From assembly GCA_902825845.1 (NCBI GenBank), contig CADECM010000037.1:8376-51024 (forward strand): a stretch of DNA of 42,649 nucleotides, written 5' to 3'. This document shows, piece by piece, positions 32,014-40,504 of this stretch (within the stretch, counting starts at the first letter, position 1; each line of letters opens with the position of its first letter). The stretch comes from an uncultured beta proteobacterium (lineage in GTDB: Bacteria > Pseudomonadota > Gammaproteobacteria > Burkholderiales > SG8-41). A program made the position numbers and the translations under genes. Under the pieces are notes generated by a model. The model did not search any database. It saw nothing but the letters and a program-made list of their open reading frames with translations, and had not been told where the DNA came from.

Positions 32014-32445
32014 ATGAAGCGCATTCAAAAAGGTTTTACATTGATCGAGCTGATGATCGTCGTCGCGATTATCGGTATTTTGGCCGCCGTGGCCATCCCG
32101 CAGTATCAGGATTACACGGTAAAGGCAAAGTTGTCCAAAGTGTCGGGATTTGCGGCTCCGATCAAGACCGCGATCGCGTTGTTCAATCAGGAAACAGGCG
32201 CATTGCCTGCAGCCGCAGTCGCGTGGGCATCGTTGGGTCTGTCTGCGGCACCGACGGCGACTAATGAAGTTACCGCTGTTACCACTGCTGCGTCTGGCGC
32301 GATTGTGTTGACCATGGGCGGAATCAAAGCGGGAACTATTGATGGCAAGACCGTAACCATGACACCTACGCCCGGCACGACGGCGATTACGTGGGCAAAC
32401 ACCACCAACAGCACGGAAGTTGTCGTCACCAAATACTTCCAATAG
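32014..32445 (+). CDS. pilA: Type IV pilin major subunit (type IVa)
   Basis: A 143-aa prepilin. A seven-residue basic leader MKRIQKG is cut before Phe by the prepilin peptidase; then [20 protein letters not shown] with Glu5 of the mature protein, the assembly residue. The globular part is rich in Thr, Ala and Ser ([24 protein letters not shown]). There is no cysteine, so the disulfide D-loop of many type IVa pilins is missing. The ribosome site AGGGAG is near 32000 and a sigma-54 promoter lies upstream. It is followed by a strong terminator and a TMTC-like glycosyltransferase candidate; the Thr-rich surface would suit O-glycosylation (inference). Confidence 0.96.
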   Translation: MKRIQKGFTLIELMIVVAIIGILAAVAIPQYQDYTVKAKLSKVSGFAAPIKTAIALFNQETGALPAAAVAWASLGLSAAPTATNEVTAVTTAASGAIVLTMGGIKAGTIDGKTVTMTPTPGTTAITWANTTNSTEVVVTKYFQ

Positions 32446-32460
32446 TAATTTTGTAATTGA

Positions 32461-32488
32461 GTCCGGATCAGTCTAAACTCCTCCGGAC
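32461..32488 (+). terminator. Short hairpin between pilA and its terminator
   Basis: A 7-bp inverted repeat GTCCGGA / TCCGGAC with a 14-base loop lies just upstream of the true terminator, perhaps an mRNA 3'-end stabiliser. Confidence 0.45.
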
Positions 32489-32490
32489 AG

Positions 32491-32521
32491 AAAAGCGCCT
32501 CCCTTGGGAGGCGCTTTTTTT
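32491..32521 (+). terminator. Strong rho-independent terminator after pilA, overlapping the next gene's ribosome site
   Basis: Stem AAGCGCCTCCC / GGGAGGCGCTT with loop TT, an A-run before and seven T after. Its descending arm holds GGGAGG at 32506-32511, the only Shine-Dalgarno for the ATG at 32522. Confidence 0.93.
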
Positions 32522-34228
32522 ATGAGCTGCCCAATACTTAAAATGATGCCATTTGCAAGCGTGTTTGATTGGTTACGGCGCGATGCCCTGAAAATAAATT
32601 TGTCGCGGCTATGCGCCGCGTTTCTGGTCTTGCTTGCGGCCGTAGTTTATGTTCCCTATATCGCAAATCCACTGATATTCGACGATTTCAATGTCATTAA
32701 TGATACGACTTTTTTCGATTTTGTAACCGATTTCAAAATCGCGCCACGCTGGCTGTCGTACGCAACGCTTGCTCATACTTACGCACTGACGAGCAACAGC
32801 ATCTCAGCGATGCGATGGGGCAATCTGATTGTACATGGCGCGAACGTGGTGGCGGTTTTTGTATTAATGCGCGAAATATTTCTGTCAACGGTTGCAGATG
32901 GCACGGTGAAGCGGGTCCGTGAACGCCAGGCCCTGGTGTTCGCGTCACTGAGCGCCGCCGTGCTTGCCATACATCCGCTGGCTGTCTACGGCGTAGGCTA
33001 TCTGATACAGCGAACGATCTTGCTGTCGACGCTGTTTACGTTGCTGATGCTCATTGCCTATTTGCGGTGGTTGATTACCGGGCGCAGCGTGCAATGGGTA
33101 TGGTCTGCCGTATGGTACTTGCTCGCGGTGTTTTCCAAGGAGCACAGTGTCACGGCGCCTGCAGTCGCGTTGCTATTGACGTTGCTTATCCATCCGCCAT
33201 CGCTGTCACTCGTCCGTCGACTAGTGCCGCCGTTTGCAGTCTACGTCGTCATAGCCGCGCTGGTGACCTCCATGGTTAAGGGAGTACTGGGTACTGCGTA
33301 TGAGCCCCAGGCACTCGAAATGATCAACGACATGCAAGGCCTGCAAAATGAATGGCTGCAAGCGAGCTATACGCTAAGTTTGATCACCCAGGCGTTTCTC
33401 TTCTTTAAGTATCTATTCCTATGGGTATTTCCTGTTGTAAGCTGGATGTCGATTGATATGCGCGTGCCGTTGGCGCCGTCGTTGCAAGCATGGCCCTACT
33501 GGGTGGCAGCGACAGCATTTCTCGTTTATCCAGTTTGCGCCGCAGGTATGGTATTGCGCGGTGGCGGTGTCGGGGTGGTCGGTTGGGCGCTGGTATTTCC
33601 CTGGCTGATGTTCCTCACCGAGCTTTCCACGGTGCGTGTGCAGGAGCCGTTTGTACTTTATCGCACTTACTTGTGGTTTCCTGTATTGGGTGCTGCCATA
33701 GCTCTGGCGCTCTGCCGCCTGAATATGAAGGCCACACTGGTGATAGGCCTTGCATTGGTGTGCATTTTCGTTCCGCTATCCTGGAACCGTTTGCATACGA
33801 TGTCGGATACGCTGCTACTGTGGGAGGATGCAGCGAAGCTTCTCGTGAGTGGAGAAGAGCCGGGAGCGGGACGCATTTATTATAATCGGGCAACTGCGCT
33901 TTCTGCCAAGGGCCGCAACGAAGAAGCGTTGGCAGATATGGACCACGTGATCAGTCTGCATTCGAAACTTGCCCCCATCCTGCATGCCAGGGGAAGAATG
34001 TTGTTCGGTTTGAGGCGGTATGCGGACGCCGAGCGCGACATGACTGGCGCCATTAAACTGGACCCGAATCGTGCTTCGTTCTATGCGGATCGGGGTATGA
34101 CGCTAATGCGACTCGGCCGCAATGATGAGGCGCTGGGGGACTTTCAGAAAAGTTGCGAAATGAAGCACGTGATCGGATGCTACGTTGTGCAACAAATTGG
34201 TACGATCGGTCTCGCCAAGCCAAAATAA
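32522..34228 (+). CDS. Polytopic TMTC/PMT-like glycosyltransferase candidate with C-terminal TPRs
   Basis: A 568-aa protein. About 11 membrane helices (residues 20-420) with a first periplasmic loop NPLIFDDFNVIND carrying the paired Asp typical of TMTC/PMT-type dolichol/undecaprenyl-sugar-dependent O-glycosyltransferases. A tail of about three TPR units (about 440-550: AGRIYYNRATALSAKGRNEE, DRGMTLMRLGRNDEAL) follows. The ATG at 32522 comes directly after the pilA terminator; upstream TTG/GTG starts lie inside its stem. Its only ribosome site, GGGAGG, is in that stem. Inferred role: O-glycosylation of the adjacent Thr-rich pilin. It could instead be an unrelated integral TPR protein; no enzymatic proof is visible. 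Confidence 0.72.
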   Translation: MSCPILKMMPFASVFDWLRRDALKINLSRLCAAFLVLLAAVVYVPYIANPLIFDDFNVINDTTFFDFVTDFKIAPRWLSYATLAHTYALTSNSISAMRWGNLIVHGANVVAVFVLMREIFLSTVADGTVKRVRERQALVFASLSAAVLAIHPLAVYGVGYLIQRTILLSTLFTLLMLIAYLRWLITGRSVQWVWSAVWYLLAVFSKEHSVTAPAVALLLTLLIHPPSLSLVRRLVPPFAVYVVIAALVTSMVKGVLGTAYEPQALEMINDMQGLQNEWLQASYTLSLITQAFLFFKYLFLWVFPVVSWMSIDMRVPLAPSLQAWPYWVAATAFLVYPVCAAGMVLRGGGVGVVGWALVFPWLMFLTELSTVRVQEPFVLYRTYLWFPVLGAAIALALCRLNMKATLVIGLALVCIFVPLSWNRLHTMSDTLLLWEDAAKLLVSGEEPGAGRIYYNRATALSAKGRNEEALADMDHVISLHSKLAPILHARGRMLFGLRRYADAERDMTGAIKLDPNRASFYADRGMTLMRLGRNDEALGDFQKSCEMKHVIGCYVVQQIGTIGLAKPK

Positions 34229-34440
34229 TCGCGCTTCCGAGCACGTGGTTTCCATGCCCGTTTTAGCGCCAGCTAGCCGCACGCGAATGCCCAATGTTGA
34301 TGGGCTATGCTGCAGTCACAAGGGCTTTTGCCCTAGCGTTTACTGGAGATGCTTTGCAGGTGATGGTATCCTAACGCCCATTTGCGCTGGCGCACAAATT
34401 GTCCCGACTTGGCTAGAGCGGCGCTGAAGGGAGATGGCAG

Positions 34441-34764
34441 ATGTCTTTATTCGCCTGGTTTGACACACGAGAAGCTGGCGCATTTGCAAAAGCAATTGCC
34501 GAGGATCTGATGGGTCGAATACCGCCGTCGAAAGACGGCGGCAACAAGGCTACCGTCGAGCGAGTACGCAATACGCATCAGGCCATCGTCAGTAGAGCCA
34601 GCGCGTTTGCCCGAGGGCACAGGCTTAACTGGTATAAGAAGGCGTACATTGGTAATACCTTTAAGTGGGTTCTGGCTGAGAAGGGGTACGATAAGGAGTT
34701 TGTAGATAATTGGACTCGCGATCTGCTGGTCGCAGTATCGCTATCAAAAGAAAAGTCTCCTTAG
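34441..34764 (+). CDS. Hypothetical 107-residue protein
   Basis: A 107-aa basic, soluble-looking protein, starting MSLFAWFDTREAGAFAKAIA. The ATG at 34441 has GGGAG six to ten bases upstream. Notable stretches: DLMGRIPPSKDGGNKATVER and HRLNWYKKAYIGNTFKW. It has no signal peptide, membrane helix or cysteine. It stands 212 bp behind the TMTC-like gene and converges with the TPR glycosyltransferase run; the 212-bp and 90-bp flanks show no other feature. No family is recognised. Confidence 0.65.
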   Translation: MSLFAWFDTREAGAFAKAIAEDLMGRIPPSKDGGNKATVERVRNTHQAIVSRASAFARGHRLNWYKKAYIGNTFKWVLAEKGYDKEFVDNWTRDLLVAVSLSKEKSP

Positions 34765-34854
34765 TTCTTGGCGCCACCGCTTCAATGCGAGATGGCCTGA
34801 ATTTCGAGGGTGACCAGTCTGCCTGTGATTTGATCTGTGTGAATTAAACGAAGC

Positions 34855-37413
34855 TCAAGCAGATTTTTCCGGCACCAAGCTTTTACTGTCGCTCGCCGTA
34901 CCGCGCTGCACTATGTGTTGTCGTGTCAAGGCCGCGCAAACACCATCAATGACGTTGCGCCAATCTCCAATCAAGGATTGACGAAATGGGCTTACCGTTG
35001 AGTACCAAGGATTGTGTGGAAGCTCTATGTGCCAGTACCAGAGTAAACCTCTCGAAAAAGGCAGCATAAGTAACACCGGTTTACCCAAAGCGGCTGCCAG
35101 ATGCGCAGTCGTGTTGCTTACGGTAACAATGACGTCGCAGGCGCATATTAATGCGGCCAACCCGTCAATATCATTGAAGTTGTCGATTTCCCCTACGTGT
35201 ATTAGCTTTAGCCCTGTGGAAGCGTGTAGTTCCAACTGATCTTGCGTCGTGTCTCCGTATTGCAAGTCCACAAAATCTATTTCGGGCAGGGCAAGCATCT
35301 GCGCGAGTTCTCGGAGTTTTAAGCTCTTGTCCGAACCAGTGGCTGGACTCTTGCTGAGCCAGGATAATCCACATATCAATCTATTGTCGCGGGAAATGTC
35401 ACTGCGGAGTTTCATTGCGTGCCTGGCGCACGCGCGCAGATAGGGCTTTGTTCGATGCGGAAACGCGCCGATGCTTAGCCTCAAATACCGTCCCAAACTT
35501 CCCATCGGTATGTGCGCATCAAACCGCATATGAGAATCAAGGGCTTGCCTTGATAGCACTTGAAGATTTTCGAAGGAACGCTGAAAAAGCGGAACGAGCC
35601 GGCTTTCAACGCATACGGTAATGTTGTCGGAATACGGCGCGAGATCTTTGAGCATGCCGGCGAAGAAAATCTCGTCCCCGACGCCCTGCTCGTTCCACAC
35701 CAGCAATGAACCACCCAGTTTCTGACCTTTCCACTCTGGCAATTGAATGTCGAGCCTCATTTTGCGAAACTTTTCAGTCTGCCAGCGCCATTCATATTCT
35801 TCCCACCCACGCGCAAAGTCTCCCAGCTGCAGCCGGCAAAGCGCTGCATTCATGTGCGTATCTGCGTGATTTGGGTCGATCTGCAGTGCTCGATCGTACT
35901 CGGCCAGAGCCATATCAAACCGCTTAAGCTCAAACAGCACGACCGCGCGTCCATTGTGGGCATCCAGGTGCGCCGGCCTTAGTGTAATCGCTCGGTTGTA
36001 GCTGGCCAGTGCCTCTTCGTGACGACCAAGGTTGCGCAATGCCACGCCACGATTGCTCAGTGCTATTACATCGTCTGGTCGTATCGCGAGGGCGTTGTCG
36101 CAATCCCTCAATGCATCTTCGAATCGGTTAAGTGCGCTCAGCGCCAACGCGCGACCGAGCAGTGCGTCCGCATAGTCCGGTAGCATCTTTAGTGCCCGGT
36201 CGTGGCTGTCGACCGCGGCGTCGTAGCGCTTCAGCTCCAATAGCGTGCAGCCGCGAAAATAGAGCGCTTCGGCGAAGGCTGGGTCGATTTCAAGCGCTCG
36301 ATCGCAACTCTGCAATGCTTCATGATGTTGAATCATTTCCCCGAGCGCGATGGCACGGTTATAGTGAGCTACAGCGTGATTAGGTTCGAGCGCGAGTACC
36401 TTGTCAAAGGAGGTTACTGCTTCGCTGTGCCGACCCAATGCACTTAGTGTGATGCCTTGCTTCAGTAGTACGTTCGTGAAGTCCGGCTTGAGCCGCAGTG
36501 CTTGCTGATACTCGGTTAGTGCGTCGTCATAGCGCCCCAAAACATGAAGTATGGCGCCACGTTGATGAATTAAGATCGGATCGAGCGGGTGAACTGTAAG
36601 GGCTTGGTCAAAGTTGGTGAGGGCTGCTTCATATTGTTTCATTTCGGTCAGCGCTGCGCCTAGGCCGGCAAGCGCAGCAATATGATTGGGTTTCAGGTCC
36701 AAGGCTCGTTCGAAGCTGCTGCATGCCTCGGCTGGTCGTTTGAGGTCCAAAAGTGCCAGACCGCGGTTACAGTGCGCAAGGAGGTAGTCAGGGCTGATCG
36801 CGATTGCATTCTCGTGGTTGGTCAAAGCCTCTGCGGGCCGTTGCAACAGCCTCAGTGTTGCTCCGAGATTGTCGAGGGCATGAACGTGCGAAGGATCTAT
36901 TCTGAGGGCTTGTTTGTAGCTTTCCACCGCCTCCGAGGGCCGGCCTAGATCACCGAGTATGGTCCCCCGATTGTTGAGCATGTGCGCGTCGTCCGGGCGA
37001 AGCGTGAGCGCTCGATCGTAGCTGGCCAGGGCCTCTTCATAATTTCCCAGCCCTCTGAAGCAATTGCCCCGCGACCCGTGGGCTGCGGGGTTTTTAACGT
37101 CGGCAGCGATGGCGCGCTCAATGTAACCAATTGCCGCGTGCGAATGACCGCGTTGCTCGAGCGCCATTCCAAGTCCATGTAGAAGCTCAAAGTTTTCAGG
37201 GTGTTTTTGTAGCAACGTCCTGTAAATGTCCTCTGCCTCGTTCAACAATCCTTGATGATGAAGTGCGCGCGCTTCTTCGAATTGGACGAGATCATCATTG
37301 CAAGTGTTCGATGGCTTATGTGAAAGAGGGTTGGAGTTACGCAACGCCTTACCGACCAGCCACTCTCGCAACCGCATAAGGAATGCAGCAATAGATTTAG
37401 ATGGCTTTCGCAT
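34855..37413 (-). CDS. TPR protein with GT9-like glycosyltransferase domain
   Basis: An 852-aa protein. A basic N-terminal segment (MRKPSKSIAAFLMRLREW) leads into about 14 TPR repeats of 34 residues (about 45-540; repeated units such as NRGTILGDLGRPSEAVESY and NRGVALRNLGRHEEALASY). A C-terminal catalytic-looking domain (about 560-835) carries WNEQGVGDEIFFAG, ICGLSWLSKSP and the late CDVIVTVSNTTAHLAAALGK, a pattern seen in heptosyltransferase/GT9-like domains attached to TPRs in many proteobacteria. It is the third gene of a minus-strand run and a paralogue of the two upstream genes by its N-terminus and repeats, but with a different catalytic end. The acceptor is unknown. Confidence 0.85.
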   Translation of the reverse strand: MRKPSKSIAAFLMRLREWLVGKALRNSNPLSHKPSNTCNDDLVQFEEARALHHQGLLNEAEDIYRTLLQKHPENFELLHGLGMALEQRGHSHAAIGYIERAIAADVKNPAAHGSRGNCFRGLGNYEEALASYDRALTLRPDDAHMLNNRGTILGDLGRPSEAVESYKQALRIDPSHVHALDNLGATLRLLQRPAEALTNHENAIAISPDYLLAHCNRGLALLDLKRPAEACSSFERALDLKPNHIAALAGLGAALTEMKQYEAALTNFDQALTVHPLDPILIHQRGAILHVLGRYDDALTEYQQALRLKPDFTNVLLKQGITLSALGRHSEAVTSFDKVLALEPNHAVAHYNRAIALGEMIQHHEALQSCDRALEIDPAFAEALYFRGCTLLELKRYDAAVDSHDRALKMLPDYADALLGRALALSALNRFEDALRDCDNALAIRPDDVIALSNRGVALRNLGRHEEALASYNRAITLRPAHLDAHNGRAVVLFELKRFDMALAEYDRALQIDPNHADTHMNAALCRLQLGDFARGWEEYEWRWQTEKFRKMRLDIQLPEWKGQKLGGSLLVWNEQGVGDEIFFAGMLKDLAPYSDNITVCVESRLVPLFQRSFENLQVLSRQALDSHMRFDAHIPMGSLGRYLRLSIGAFPHRTKPYLRACARHAMKLRSDISRDNRLICGLSWLSKSPATGSDKSLKLRELAQMLALPEIDFVDLQYGDTTQDQLELHASTGLKLIHVGEIDNFNDIDGLAALICACDVIVTVSNTTAHLAAALGKPVLLMLPFSRGLLWYWHIELPHNPWYSTVSPFRQSLIGDWRNVIDGVCAALTRQHIVQRGTASDSKSLVPEKSA

Positions 37414-37492
37414 TGCGCAGATTACAAACCAAATATCGATGCGGCCGGCTGAAGTTTATGTGGCATTACATCTGACAATTGAGAAACGCTCG

Positions 37493-40400
37493 TCAGTTTG
37501 CCGCAGTTACGGCAAAACCATCTGGTGATTCACCTTTTAACCATCGCTCATACATCATTATGTAGGCGGATTCGATATGCTTTCGGAACCGGTCGCTATC
37601 GAAAAGCGGGTAAGTGAATCTGTTACGGGCGAGTTTGCTTCGCATATGTGCCAATAACTCGGGCGTGGTGGCTAACTTGAGCGCCAGCGCTTCATAGGCC
37701 ACCAGATTTTCCGTGATCAGCTCAGGCAGGCCGACGGCGTGCAGCAGGCTGCCGGCGACGCGCCCTGCGAAAGTAGGGCCCATGCACGTGACAAGCGGCA
37801 GGCCCGCCCATAGCGCGTCACTCGCAGTGGTGTGGGCGTTGCAGGGCAGTGTGTCGAGAAACAAGTCAGCTAGCTGGTGTCGTGCCAAGTGGTCAGACAA
37901 AGCCACACGTGGTGCGAATACCAGCCGTTCTGGCGCTATACCGCGCGACTGAGCTTCGGCACGCAGATTACGGGGTGCTAAAGGATTGTCCTCAAGTAAC
38001 CATAATCGACTTTGTTCCACCCGATTGAGCAAGTTCATCCAAATGCCAAAGAGTTCGGGTGTTATCTTGTAGCTGTTGTTGAAACAGCAAAACACGAATG
38101 CAGACTCTGGCAAATTGACGTCCGCTCGTGTGGGAATTTGCCGCGAAATAACGCGACTTGAGTCGTTAACTTGATAGGTATCGGGTAGACGTACCACTTT
38201 TTCGGTGTAATGGGCATCCTGTCCAGGAGGGATCACTCTCTCATCCCCGACGATGTAGTCGATATAATCGGCGCCAATCGTACCGGGAAAACCCAGCCAA
38301 TTAACCTGGACGGGCGCAGGTCGGTAACTGAAAATTCCTGTCCGCCCCAAACCAACATGTCCATTCAGGTCAACGAGTATGTCGATATTCATGGCCCTGA
38401 TTCTTGCGGCCGCCTCACTGTCGCTCGCACGAGAGATATCCACAATTTCACGAAAACAGCCGTTGAGGCGCTTCCTAACATCACTTTTGTCGTCCCAGCC
38501 ATTGTCAAAAGCGAACAACTCAAACCGCCGCGCGTCATGACGTTCAAAAAGTTCAACCGTCAAGAAGGCGGTGGCGTGATGGCGGAACTCGCCGGCTACA
38601 TAACCCAGACGGATTTTGTCGCTGCGACGGCGCTCGATGGCCAATGATGTGGGCGTCGTGCGCGGAAATCGTTCTGCAGTATATATTTCGGCGCTGCGCT
38701 TTTGGAATTCGGCAGAGGTTGAAATGGCGAGGCAACTGAAGGGTTCGGCCAACTTCTTGCCCTGTAGATTGCCGTTGATTACTTCTGATGCGATAGCCTG
38801 CAATCCGCGCCAATCACAACAGGACATCTTCGCGTGCAGCAAGTGCGATATTGCAAAACCGTAATCAGGCTGAAGTAGCGCCAGTTTCTCGAAGTCCGCG
38901 ATCGCAAGCTCAGTCCGCCTTAGATATGCCAGCAGGTAACCGCGACCAAACAAGGCGGGTCGATGCTCGGAATCGATTGCAAGCGCGCGCCCAAAACTCG
39001 ACAGTGCTTCCTCATATCGTCGAAGCTTACCAAGAATGACGCCGCGGTTATTATGTGCGTCTACATGGTTGGGTTCCAGCGCCAATGCCTCGTCATATCT
39101 GGCCAGGGCGGCTTCATATTGCCGCAAGTCTCCCAGCGATACGCCACAGCTATAATACACAACAGCATTGTTCGGCGCTATGGCAAGCGCGCGCTCGAAC
39201 GCCATGAGTGCATCGCGGTGACGGTCAAGTTGCCTGTGGGCCGCGCCCATGCCAACAAGGGCCGGAACGGATTTTTCCTGTAATCGTAAGGCCCGTTGGA
39301 AACTAACTAATGCCTCTTCGTAACGGTTGAGCGTATTCAGCATCACGCCACGATTACAGTGCGTGTCGGGATCGTTGGGTTCCAAGGCCAACGATTCGTC
39401 GTAACACGCCAGCGCCTCTTCATAACGGCCCATATCCCCGAGCACGACACCGCGGTTGTAATGGGCGATACTATGATGCGGATCGAGGGAAAGCACATTG
39501 TCAAAAGCATCGAGAGCTGCCGCGTTCCGTTTTAGTTCTCGCAGCATCGTGCCACTATTGAGGAGCGCCTCGAGGGAGGCGGGCTGGATAAGCAGAACCT
39601 GCTCATAGCAGGCCAATGCCTCTTCATGACGCTTTAGGCCGGCGAGTGCGGCACCCCGATTGCTGTGGACAACTGGGTCATCTGCGTTGAAAGTCAGTGC
39701 GCGATCATAACAAGCCAAGGCATCTTGATATTGGCCCAAATTACTCAATGCAACCCCAAGGCCATTTAGGGTAGTGCCATCAGGCGCCAGCGTCAGCGCC
39801 TTATAGAAGCTGGCGCGTGCCTCAGATTCGCGTTTCAGGTCTGTAAGCGCCATGCCACGGTTGTAGTGTGCCGCGGCATTTTCTGGATGGACAAGAATGG
39901 CCTTGTCGTACATGACCAGCGCATCCTCGGGGCGATGCAACTCCCGAAGAATTAAGCCCAAATTGTCGAGCGCAAACAGCAGGTTGCCATTCAGCGCCAG
40001 CGCCCGTTGATAACTTTCACATGCGTCGTGGAGGCGCCCCAGGTTTCTGAGGGCGGCGCCGCGGTTGCAAAGCGTATCCGCGTCATGTGGCCCCGAAGCC
40101 AGTGCCAAATCATAGCTCGCAAGTGCCTCTTCCAATTTCCCCAATCCCAAAAGGACATTACCGTAGCTGCGACGTGCGGCATTGTTGCCTGGATTGATCT
40201 CCATGGCTTTCTGAATAAATTCAACTGCACTTGTAAATTCGCCCCGTTGACCCAGTGCCAAGCCCAAAAAGTGCAGCAAATCATGATCCCTCGGGTATTT
40301 TTCCAGTAGCGCACGGTAAATCACCTCGGCCTCTTGGAGTTGTCCGCGCTGATGAAGTTCGCGAGCCCGTTCGAAACGAGCGGCATCAGAAATCGACCCT

Positions 40401-40504
40401 GCTGACGGCGGAATATCCTGACTGGATTCAGGACGGGTCTCGTAATTTAGCCTTGCACGCAAGCGCGCATAGCTCTTGCGCAAGAAATTAGTCAGCGACC
40501 GCAT
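37493..40504 (-). CDS. TPR protein with SPINDLY/O-GlcNAc transferase (GT41) domain
   Basis: A 1003-aa protein. The start is taken at the ATG complementary to 40502-40504, giving MRSLTNFLRKSYARLRARLN, which matches the N-termini of its two paralogues; a longer frame to 40696 overlaps the upstream gene and adds unrelated sequence. About 16 TPRs (about 40-575) are followed by GT41 (about 620-990): KIRLGYVAGEFRHHA, DILVDLNGHVGLGRTGI, RPAPVQVNWLGFPGT, VFCCFNNSYKITPELF, DTLPCNAHTTASDALWAGLP. Its start overlaps the end of the upstream GT41 gene by 17 bp, so the two are probably coupled. Family role: transfer of GlcNAc or another sugar from a nucleotide sugar to Ser/Thr of proteins in the cytoplasm. 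Confidence 0.9.
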   Translation of the reverse strand: MRSLTNFLRKSYARLRARLNYETRPESSQDIPPSAGSISDAARFERARELHQRGQLQEAEVIYRALLEKYPRDHDLLHFLGLALGQRGEFTSAVEFIQKAMEINPGNNAARRSYGNVLLGLGKLEEALASYDLALASGPHDADTLCNRGAALRNLGRLHDACESYQRALALNGNLLFALDNLGLILRELHRPEDALVMYDKAILVHPENAAAHYNRGMALTDLKRESEARASFYKALTLAPDGTTLNGLGVALSNLGQYQDALACYDRALTFNADDPVVHSNRGAALAGLKRHEEALACYEQVLLIQPASLEALLNSGTMLRELKRNAAALDAFDNVLSLDPHHSIAHYNRGVVLGDMGRYEEALACYDESLALEPNDPDTHCNRGVMLNTLNRYEEALVSFQRALRLQEKSVPALVGMGAAHRQLDRHRDALMAFERALAIAPNNAVVYYSCGVSLGDLRQYEAALARYDEALALEPNHVDAHNNRGVILGKLRRYEEALSSFGRALAIDSEHRPALFGRGYLLAYLRRTELAIADFEKLALLQPDYGFAISHLLHAKMSCCDWRGLQAIASEVINGNLQGKKLAEPFSCLAISTSAEFQKRSAEIYTAERFPRTTPTSLAIERRRSDKIRLGYVAGEFRHHATAFLTVELFERHDARRFELFAFDNGWDDKSDVRKRLNGCFREIVDISRASDSEAAARIRAMNIDILVDLNGHVGLGRTGIFSYRPAPVQVNWLGFPGTIGADYIDYIVGDERVIPPGQDAHYTEKVVRLPDTYQVNDSSRVISRQIPTRADVNLPESAFVFCCFNNSYKITPELFGIWMNLLNRVEQSRLWLLEDNPLAPRNLRAEAQSRGIAPERLVFAPRVALSDHLARHQLADLFLDTLPCNAHTTASDALWAGLPLVTCMGPTFAGRVAGSLLHAVGLPELITENLVAYEALALKLATTPELLAHMRSKLARNRFTYPLFDSDRFRKHIESAYIMMYERWLKGESPDGFAVTAAN

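Noticed and set aside
35800..40350. Regular 102-bp repeats suggestive of a tandem repeat array or CRISPR
   Set aside because: The repeats are in-frame TPR codons (34 residues) with divergent sequence; there are no identical repeats separated by unique spacers.
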